NCBI GenBank assembly: GCA_026387055.1
Contig: JAPLML010000712.1
Location: forward strand, 1 to 11,922
Length of the DNA stretch: 11,922 nucleotides
From: Planctomycetota bacterium
Lineage (GTDB): Bacteria; Planctomycetota; Phycisphaerae; FEN-1346
Reading direction: 5' to 3'
Part shown: one piece after another, positions 7,419 through 11,922 of the stretch
Layout: the number at the start of each line of letters is the position of its first letter
Numbering within the stretch: position 1 is the stretch's first letter
The notes under the pieces: generated by a model
Seen by the model: the letters and a program-made list of their open reading frames with translations, nothing else
What the model was told of the DNA's origin: nothing
Database searches by the model: none
Position numbers and translations under genes: made by a program

Positions 7419-7652
7419 ATGCCCATCAGCCAGCTCGAGCTTTCGGTCCGCGCCGCCAACTGCCTGGAATCCGAGAACATCATGACCGTCGGCCAGCTCG
7501 TCCGACTCTCGGAGGACGACCTCCTGGCCATCCGGTCCTTCGGTAAGACCAGCCTCCGCGAAGTCAAACGCAAGCTGGCGGACCTCGGCCTCTCGCTCGG
7601 CATGGACCTCGAGGCCGTGACGGCCGGCGGCGGCGGCGGAGGGAGCACCTGA
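7419..7652 (+). CDS. RNA polymerase alpha C-terminal domain, separated from rpoA by TAG
   Basis: The frame that rpoA used continues after the TAG without another stop from 7350 to 7652. It encodes a 23-residue acidic, Pro/Ala-rich linker and then a complete alpha C-terminal domain, which binds promoter UP elements and activators. The first ATG after the stop is at 7419, giving 77 residues. The DNA-contact residues are kept: R, N and C of VRAANCLE match E. coli R265, N268 and C269, and FGKTSLREV keeps the equivalents of G296, S299 and E302, with Thr at K298. GLSLGMDLE is the usual domain end. No Shine-Dalgarno lies at a useful distance before 7419. The end overlaps the rplQ start (TGATG). It may be part of a readthrough product (343 residues in all), a separate subunit, or the remnant of a recent mutation or sequencing error. 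Confidence 0.8.
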   Translation: MPISQLELSVRAANCLESENIMTVGQLVRLSEDDLLAIRSFGKTSLREVKRKLADLGLSLGMDLEAVTAGGGGGGST

Positions 7653-8047
7653 TGCGCCATCTCAAGCAAGGCCGCAAACTCGGCCGCACCAAGAGCCACC
7701 GCCTGGCGACCCTCCGGGCCTTGGCCGCCAGTCTCATCGAGCACGAGGCCATCACCACCACCGTGCCGAAGGCCAAGGAGGCCCGCCGCTACGTGGAGCG
7801 CCTCATCACCACCGCCCGCCAAGGCACGCTGGCTGGCCGGCGCCTGGTCGCGTCGCGCCTCGCCAACGAGACGGCGGCGAAGAAAGTCTTTGAGACCCTC
7901 GCCCCGCGCTACGCCACGCGCCCCGGAGGCTACACGCGGATCGTCAAGCTTGCCGAGTTCCGCATCGGCGACGGCACCCAGCTCTGCCGCCTCGAACTCG
8001 TGGACAAGGTCGTCAAGGAAAAGCCGAAGAAGAAAGAGAAGAAGTAG
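7652..8047 (+). CDS. rplQ: 50S ribosomal protein L17 (bL17)
   Basis: bL17 lies near the peptide exit tunnel of the large subunit. The 131-residue protein begins MRHLKQGRKLGRTKSHRLAT and continues LRALAASLIEHEAITTTVPK (21-40), AKEARRYVERLIT (41-53), ANETAAKKVFETLAPRY (71-87) and RPGGYTRIVKL (89-99), the typical family layout. It ends in a lysine-rich tail, KEKPKKKEKK. The ATG overlaps the stop of the alpha-CTD frame by one base. GGAGGGA (7638-7644), inside that frame, is 7 bases upstream, so rplQ translation is probably coupled to whatever translates the C-terminal domain. The rpoA-rplQ order is nearly universal in bacteria. Confidence 0.98.
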   Translation: MRHLKQGRKLGRTKSHRLATLRALAASLIEHEAITTTVPKAKEARRYVERLITTARQGTLAGRRLVASRLANETAAKKVFETLAPRYATRPGGYTRIVKLAEFRIGDGTQLCRLELVDKVVKEKPKKKEKK

Positions 8048-8068
8048 GCGTTTCCCTGAGGCTCTGCA

Positions 8069-8485
8069 ATGCCAGAGTGCATCTTCTGCAGGATCGTGGC
8101 CGGCTCCATTCCCTGCACCAAGCTCTACGAGGACGCGCACGTCCTGTCGTTTCTCGATATCGGCCCGATCTCGCCCGGCCACACGCTCCTGGTGCCGAAG
8201 AGGCATTACGGCGCTATCATGGAGATGCCCGCCGGGGAAGTGGCCGCGCTCTTCAAGCCTGTCGCCGCCCTCGCCGCCGCCGTCAAGACCGCCGTGGGGG
8301 CGGAGGGGATCAACGTCCTTCAGAACAACGGCCCGACCGCCGGCCAGGTCGTCCCGCACCTGCACATCCACCTCATCCCCCGCTGGCCGGACGACGGCCT
8401 CGGCTTCCGCTGGCCCGCCCGCGAGGCCGACGCCGCCGTTCTCGCCCGACAAGCCGAAGCCATCCGCGTCTTGCTCAAGGTGTAG
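8069..8485 (+). CDS. HIT-family (histidine triad) nucleotide-binding protein
   Basis: HIT proteins are small cytosolic nucleotide hydrolases or transferases; the HINT branch cleaves adenosine phosphoramidates. The 138-residue protein begins ECIFCRIVAGSIPC and contains SPGHTLLVPKRHY (35-47). It carries the triad VPHLHIHLIPR (95-105), with H97, H99 and H101, and INVLQNNGPTAGQVVPH (81-97), the usual approach to the triad. C4, C7, H46 and H97 could form the zinc site seen in some family members. The ATG at 8069 has GAGG (8058-8061), 7 bases upstream. It starts 21 bases after rplQ on the same strand, so it is probably co-transcribed with the ribosomal cluster. The true substrate cannot be read from sequence. 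Confidence 0.92.
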   Translation: MPECIFCRIVAGSIPCTKLYEDAHVLSFLDIGPISPGHTLLVPKRHYGAIMEMPAGEVAALFKPVAALAAAVKTAVGAEGINVLQNNGPTAGQVVPHLHIHLIPRWPDDGLGFRWPAREADAAVLARQAEAIRVLLKV

Positions 8486-8503
8486 GGTGCCGGGTCAGCA
8501 CCC
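8485..8503 (+). terminator. Hairpin at the end of the + strand cluster, possible terminator
   Basis: GGGTGC (8485-8490, sharing the last G of the HIT-gene stop) pairs with GCACCC (8498-8503) around a 7-base loop. Only a short TTT occurs further on (8511-8513), so an efficient intrinsic terminator is doubtful. Its position right after the last gene of the cluster favours a role in ending transcription or protecting the 3' end. Confidence 0.35.
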
Positions 8504-8528
8504 ACGCGGTTTAGAAGCTGTTTCAGAA

Positions 8529-8544
8529 CCGCCCTTCAGGGCGG
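8529..8544. terminator. GC-rich hairpin between convergent operons
   Basis: CCGCCC (8529-8534) and GGGCGG (8539-8544) form a perfect 6-bp stem with a TTCA loop (TGAA on the other strand). It lies about midway between the two convergent gene sets and could serve either. There is no clear T-run on either side. The element may be a dispersed repeat rather than a terminator; a genome search would tell. Confidence 0.35.
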
Positions 8545-8583
8545 GGTCGCGCGGCGGGCTCGAAGGCGCCTGTCCTTGCCTTT

Positions 8584-8597
8584 CAATCTGCAATCTG
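8584..8597. repeat. Short tandem repeat CAATCTG x2
   Basis: CAATCTG occurs twice in tandem and is followed by CGATT, an AT-richer patch just outside the stop of the LolA-like gene. Together with the two hairpins it makes up the visible content of the 115-base gap at 8486-8600, where I see no gene. Confidence 0.6.
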
Positions 8598-8600
8598 CGA

Positions 8601-9437
8601 TTACTTCCTTTCGTCCTTGGCGTGCGTCACGATCTCCCAGCCGTCGGGCACGGCGGGGCGGGTGAAGGACTTGGCATCGATCTCCTTATTGGCCTCGATA
8701 TGATGGAAGTCGACGGTCGTGACGTTCTCGCTGGTGTCGGCGAGGCGGGCGCGGGTGGGCAGGGACTGCTTCGCGTCGACCCAGAGGAGTATCTTCGCGT
8801 AGTCGCGCGCCAGGGGCGTGTCCTTCTTCGGCACGAGGGCGAGGACGGCCCGCTTCTCCTTGTCGCCGGCCTCCTCCTTCGCGTCGCGGCTCACGTTGAA
8901 GTGCTTGAGCACGGCCGCCTTGCGCTGGCCGAAGGGAAGGGGGAAGGGGGTCTTGCCGAGCTCGAACGAATCGACCGCCGGCTCGTCCGGCAGCCGCACC
9001 TCCCACAGGATGAGCTGCCTGGTGGCATCCTTCTTGTGATACATCACGCGGCCGTCGAAGACAAACGTCTCCTGCGGCTTGTCCGCAAACTCGAACCGGA
9101 GGAGGTTCGGCGCCTGGTACAAAAGCTCCCCCTTGCGCTTCTGGACGTCCTCGTAAAGGGTCTGGTTGAGCTCGTAGTCGAACTTGGCGCGGATGGTCTT
9201 GAACTCCTTGCCGGCGGCGTCCATCTTGTCGAGCACGTCGACGACGTCCGCCGGCGGCGCGGCTTCGGCCGCGGGCTTCTCCGCTTCGGGCTTGGCGGGG
9301 GGCGGGGATTCCGCGCCGTAAGCAGCAGCGCTGGCCCATGCCGCCAGTGCCGCCATGAGCAGCAAGAGGGTAGCGCGGTGGGCAGTCCTGCCCGCCGCGC
9401 GAACATCCGGCGTCCTGATGAAACAGCCTGGTTTCAT
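8601..9437 (-). CDS. Secreted LolA-like protein
   Basis: The 278-residue product has an N-terminal signal peptide: basic residues to R21, hydrophobic core ATLLLLMAALAAWASAAA (22-39), and likely cleavage around 39-43. A Pro/Ala/Glu-rich linker (44-63) follows, then a beta-rich domain. Its pattern resembles the LolA/LolB fold: an N-terminal helix (VVDVLDKMDAAGKEFKTIRA), then strands such as GELLYQAPNLLRFEFADKP (103-121), TFVFDGRVMYHKK (124-136), ILLWVDAKQSLPTRARL (216-232) and VTTVDFHHIEANKEID (239-254). LolA carries lipoproteins across the periplasm; whether this protein does so is inference. The ATG at 9437 is chosen over upstream starts because AAGGAG (9446-9451) is 8 bases before it and the signal peptide begins there. 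Its ATG overlaps the stop of the VTT gene (ATGA). Confidence 0.72.
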   Translation of the reverse strand: MKPGCFIRTPDVRAAGRTAHRATLLLLMAALAAWASAAAYGAESPPPAKPEAEKPAAEAAPPADVVDVLDKMDAAGKEFKTIRAKFDYELNQTLYEDVQKRKGELLYQAPNLLRFEFADKPQETFVFDGRVMYHKKDATRQLILWEVRLPDEPAVDSFELGKTPFPLPFGQRKAAVLKHFNVSRDAKEEAGDKEKRAVLALVPKKDTPLARDYAKILLWVDAKQSLPTRARLADTSENVTTVDFHHIEANKEIDAKSFTRPAVPDGWEIVTHAKDERK

Positions 9438-10177
9438 TCTGGCGTCTCCTTCGCATTTCTGGGGCGGCGCCGTCGGTCCTGAAGCTTGCGGACCAGCGGT
9501 GGCAGGCCGCGCCACATCCCCAGCGCCACCGTCGCCCCCGCGATGCCCAGCACCCACTGCCACGTCAGGTTGAACTCCCTCGCCACCAGGGCGAAGAAGA
9601 AGTACCTTGGCCACCGCCCCACGAGCGATCCGAGCACGAATCTCAGCCGGCTGTAGCCCTCGCTGATCGCGAGCAGCCGCACGAAGTCGATCGGGATCGG
9701 CAGGAACGACCCCGCCGCCAGCGTCCCGAACGGCGCCCTATTGTACCAGTCGGCCACGCGCCCATACCAGCGGGTGCGGCGGACGCGGTCCACGCCCTCG
9801 TACTTGTACAGGAACGTCAGCAGGTAGTAATCGTGCATGTTGCCGATGGCCGTGCCGATCGCCCCGACCGTCGCCACCAGCAGGGGCGGCAGGCCGAACC
9901 CGCCCCCGGCCTCCGGGGCCGCCGCCAGGATCACGAGCCACGCCGTGGGCAGCGGCAGGAACGTGCACGCGATGCTCAGGTAGCCGAAGAGGAACACCAG
10001 GTGCGCCGTCGTGCTTCCCTTGCCGCTCAGCAGGTACACGGCTGCCAGGACCGCAAGCATGGCGAAGAAGGGAAGGAACCAGTCCCAGAGCCTGAGGGGC
10101 TCGCGCCGCATCGGCGGAAGGTCGTCGCCTCCTCCGCCGCCGGCGGCGGCCGGATCAGTCCGCGAGGAGTTGTCCAT
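9434..10177 (-). CDS. VTT-domain (DedA/SNARE-associated type) membrane protein
   Basis: This 247-residue integral membrane protein has a Gly-rich cytosolic start (residues 1-30) and several hydrophobic segments, roughly at 33-51, 59-87, 97-113, 150-170, 178-198 and 206-222. The middle shows features of VTT/DedA-like proteins: FLPLPTAWLVILAAA (73-87), GAIGTAIGNMHDYYL (105-119), the re-entrant-like FLPIPIDFVRLLAIS (158-172), and a basic C-terminal tail. Family members have been implicated in lipid scrambling and undecaprenyl-phosphate or membrane homeostasis; the substrate here is unknown. The ATG at 10177 has GAGGA (10184-10188), 6 bases upstream. It overlaps the end of the ATPase gene by 23 bases and the start of the LolA-like gene by 4, so all three are likely translated as a unit. 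Confidence 0.75.
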   Translation of the reverse strand: MDNSSRTDPAAAGGGGGDDLPPMRREPLRLWDWFLPFFAMLAVLAAVYLLSGKGSTTAHLVFLFGYLSIACTFLPLPTAWLVILAAAPEAGGGFGLPPLLVATVGAIGTAIGNMHDYYLLTFLYKYEGVDRVRRTRWYGRVADWYNRAPFGTLAAGSFLPIPIDFVRLLAISEGYSRLRFVLGSLVGRWPRYFFFALVAREFNLTWQWVLGIAGATVALGMWRGLPPLVRKLQDRRRRPRNAKETPE

Positions 10178-10832
10178 CGCGCATCCTCACGAGGCGGTCG
10201 CTGCGGCGGGCCACCTGCTCATTGTGCGTGATAAGGACAATCGTCTGGCCGCGCTCGCGGTGCAGGCGGCCCACGAGGTCCATGACGCGGTCTGACGCCT
10301 CGGAGTCGAGGTTCCCGGTCGGCTCGTCGGCCAGCAAGACGGTGGGGTGCGCCACCAGCGCCCGCGCGATGGCGACGCGCTGCTGCTCGCCGACGCTGAG
10401 GGCGTTCGGCCGGCGGCGGCGCTTGTCCTCCAGGTCCACGGCCGCCAGCATCTCGCGGGCCGCGCCCCCGACGGGCTGCCTGCGAAGCTTCAGCGCCAGC
10501 GCCACGTTCTCCTCGGCCGAAAGCGTCGGCAAGAGGTTGAACCGCTGGAATACGTAGCCGATGTGCTTGCGCCTCAGGCGCGTCCGCTGGCCGTCGGCCA
10601 GGCCCTTCGTGTCGGTGCCGGCGACGATGACGGTGCCCTCGGTGGGCGTGTCCAGGAGACCCATGAGATAGAGGAGCGTGCTCTTGCCGCAGCCGCTCGG
10701 GCCCATGACGGCGACGAACTCGCCCGGCGCGATCGCGATGTCTACGCCTCGCAGGGCGGGCGTCGCCACGCCGCCGGAGCGGTAAACCCTTGTCAGGCCT
10801 CGCGTTACGAGTATTGGTTGCATGGCGCCCAT
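10155..10832 (-). CDS. ABC transporter ATP-binding protein, LolD/MacB type
   Basis: The 225-residue protein is a complete ABC ATPase of the class that partners FtsX-type permeases (LolD, MacB, FtsE). Walker A is GPSGCGKST (44-52), the Q-loop FQRFNLLPTLSAEEN (95-109), Walker B VLLADEP (165-171) with GNLDSEASD after it, and the switch histidine H203 (LITHNEQVA). The signature reads LSVGEQQRVAIARAL (145-159), with Val where LSGGQQQR has Gly; this is a mild variant. Two ATGs, at 10832 and 10823, are possible, and neither has a visible Shine-Dalgarno. The 54-base gap to the permease gene holds an 18-bp palindrome. The permease lies directly upstream on the same strand, so the two likely form one transporter. 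Confidence 0.93.
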   Translation of the reverse strand: MGAMQPILVTRGLTRVYRSGGVATPALRGVDIAIAPGEFVAVMGPSGCGKSTLLYLMGLLDTPTEGTVIVAGTDTKGLADGQRTRLRRKHIGYVFQRFNLLPTLSAEENVALALKLRRQPVGGAAREMLAAVDLEDKRRRRPNALSVGEQQRVAIARALVAHPTVLLADEPTGNLDSEASDRVMDLVGRLHRERGQTIVLITHNEQVARRSDRLVRMRDGQLLAD

Positions 10833-10849
10833 GGCAAGGAAGACTCGCG

Positions 10850-10867
10850 CGTCCGCCGCGGCGGACG
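10850..10867. other. 18-bp perfect palindrome between permease and ATPase genes
   Basis: CGTCCGCCGCGGCGGACG is its own reverse complement across all 18 bases. In RNA it gives a 7-bp stem with a CGCG loop. It lies 17 bases before the first possible ATPase start on the - strand, in the only real gap of that operon. It may be a protein-binding site, an intercistronic hairpin limiting ATPase expression, or an mRNA stability element. No T-run follows in the - direction, so it is not a clear terminator. Confidence 0.55.
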
Positions 10868-10886
10868 GCTAAATGGTAGTAGCAAG

Positions 10887-11922
10887 CTATTCATATCGTA
10901 AGCTCTCGACCGGGTCCTGGCGGGCGGCGCGAAGCGCGGGGTGCAGGGCGCCGAGCAACGTGCCCACCGCGGCCAGAACTGCCGCATGCACAAAGCGGAC
11001 CGCCGGGATGTCGATGGTCCAGAGCGGCTGAAGGTGCAGGATCAGCGCGCGCCCCGCGAGGGTCAGGACGAACCCCGTGATGATGCCGCCCGCCAGGATC
11101 AGGCCCGCCTCGGCCAGGATGAGGGCGAAGATCTGGAGCCGCGACGCCCCGATGCCCTTGAGGATGCCGATCTCGCGCGTCCGCTCCACGACCATCGTGT
11201 ACACCGTCAGCAGGATGACGAGGAAGCACACGAAGCCCGCGACGATGACCACCGCGCCGATCACCAGGTGCATGTCGCCCAGCAAATTGGCCAGCCGCGC
11301 GTAGTACTCATCGAGGGTGAACGCGCTCAGCTTGAGGTTCGTGACGGCTTCGCGCACGGGTTCGACGCTGGCCGGCCCGTCGGCCTTGACGTAGAAGAAC
11401 GTGGCCCGGCGCGTGTCCTGCTGGAGGCACTCGTTGAGGGTGTCGATGGGCATGAAGACGCGCCCCGCCACGCCTTCGCGCGCGATGCCGACGATGGTGA
11501 AGGTGTGATTCAGCCGCTCAATCTCCTGGCCGAGTCGAAAGCCGCCGGCCCGCTGGAGGCGCGTGTCGATGAGCATCTCTGGTCCGCCCGCCAGGGGCCG
11601 CCCTTCGACGAGGCGGTCGGGGCCGGCGAAGAATTTCCAGTCCTCCGGCCGGATGCCGAAGGCGTTCTGGTCGCGCCCCGCCATATTGAGGGACCAGCAT
11701 AACACGGGGATCGCTTCGCGGACGCCCGGAATGGCGCGAAGCCGCGCCTCGGTCTTGTCGGCCGGAAGGCCCCCGCCCAGCAGGAGCGCCGGCCCCGAGG
11801 CGGGCATGACCATAATGTGGGCGTCGACGTTCGTGGTCCGGTCGGCGATCTCGTGGAGCATGCTCGTCAGGCCGACGAGCACCAGGAACAGGGCGACGCC
11901 CACGCCCACCGCCAGCGCGCTA
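10887..11922 (-). CDS. FtsX/MacB-type ABC transporter permease, 5' partial
   Basis: The frame is open to the window edge, so the N-terminus is missing; about 344 residues are visible. It starts inside the first membrane helix (ALAVGVGVALFLVLVGLTSM). Residues then form a large extracytoplasmic MacB-like domain with HIMVMPASGPALLLGGG and FTIVGIAREGVAGRVFMPID. Three C-terminal helices follow, near residues 215-238, 262-285 and 305-323, counted from the GTG at 11909. The motif VERTREIGILKGIGASRLQI (241-260) and the ending HPALRAARQDPVESLRYE (323-340) are hallmarks of FtsX-like permeases (LolC/E, MacB, DevC). Such proteins couple ATP hydrolysis in the cytosol to movements outside the membrane, often acting on lipoproteins or lipids. 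It ends at TAG, 54 bases before the ATPase gene. Confidence 0.93.
   Translation of the reverse strand, partial: SALAVGVGVALFLVLVGLTSMLHEIADRTTNVDAHIMVMPASGPALLLGGGLPADKTEARLRAIPGVREAIPVLCWSLNMAGRDQNAFGIRPEDWKFFAGPDRLVEGRPLAGGPEMLIDTRLQRAGGFRLGQEIERLNHTFTIVGIAREGVAGRVFMPIDTLNECLQQDTRRATFFYVKADGPASVEPVREAVTNLKLSAFTLDEYYARLANLLGDMHLVIGAVVIVAGFVCFLVILLTVYTMVVERTREIGILKGIGASRLQIFALILAEAGLILAGGIITGFVLTLAGRALILHLQPLWTIDIPAVRFVHAAVLAAVGTLLGALHPALRAARQDPVESLRYE

Noticed and set aside
7320..7420. Programmed frameshift in rpoA
   Set aside because: The N-terminal and C-terminal parts are in the same reading frame; only a stop codon separates them.
7890..9482. 530-codon open frame on the + strand across rplQ, HIT and the LolA-like gene
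   Set aside because: It overlaps three better-supported genes in other frames and its product is low-complexity and Arg/Ser-rich.
9438..9614. Longer N-terminus for the LolA-like protein (start at 9614)
   Set aside because: It would overlap the VTT gene by 180 bases, lacks a signal-peptide start, and the ATG at 9437 has a good Shine-Dalgarno.
10390..10410. ABC signature LSVGEQQR as evidence of an inactive ATPase
   Set aside because: The Ser, second Gly, Walker A, Walker B and switch histidine are intact; a Val at the third position is a mild variant and not enough to claim loss of activity.

Overview
The window carries the end of a bacterial spc-type ribosomal-protein cluster running straight into an alpha-type cluster on the + strand (about 1-8485). 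A second, unrelated envelope-gene operon lies on the - strand (8601-11922) and converges on it. The DNA is GC-rich, genes are tightly packed and starts are often GTG. I see no tRNA, rRNA, insertion sequence, CRISPR array or phage gene. The gene content fits a Gram-negative-type bacterium. The lack of rpmD (bL30) between rpsE and rplO and the general character of the proteins make me suspect Planctomycetota or a neighbouring lineage, but this is a guess from memory, not a database result.

Plus strand, in order: rplF (5' end cut off by the window), rplR, rpsE, rplO, secY, adk, map, infA, rpmJ (43 codons), rpsM, rpsK, rpsD, rpoA, a separated alpha C-terminal domain, rplQ and a HIT-family protein. 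Stops and starts overlap at rpsE/rplO, rplO/secY and alpha-CTD/rplQ, which points to translational coupling. The products serve the ribosome (L6, L18, S5, L15, L36, S13, S11, S4, L17), initiation (IF-1), protein export (SecY), N-terminal methionine removal (Map), adenylate balance (Adk) and transcription (RpoA). A TTGACC-18-TACAGT promoter candidate at the infA stop could give the alpha part its own transcription.

The most unusual feature is rpoA. Its reading frame is interrupted by an in-frame TAG at 7347-7349, exactly in the linker between the two domains of the alpha subunit. The same frame then continues through 23 linker codons into an intact alpha-CTD that ends at 7652. The TAG lies at the centre of a perfect 16-bp palindrome, and a 9-bp all-GC stem begins four bases after it. 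Possible explanations are a sequencing error, a recent nonsense mutation, stop-codon readthrough, or a genuinely split alpha subunit. Sequence alone cannot decide among them.

Minus strand, in transcription order: an FtsX/MacB-type permease (5' end beyond the window), a LolD/MacB-type ABC ATPase, a VTT (DedA/SNARE-associated) membrane protein, and a secreted LolA-like protein. The last three overlap, and an 18-bp perfect palindrome separates the permease from the ATPase. This looks like an envelope lipid or lipoprotein handling unit. The 115-base convergent gap at 8486-8600 holds two GC-rich hairpins and a short tandem repeat.
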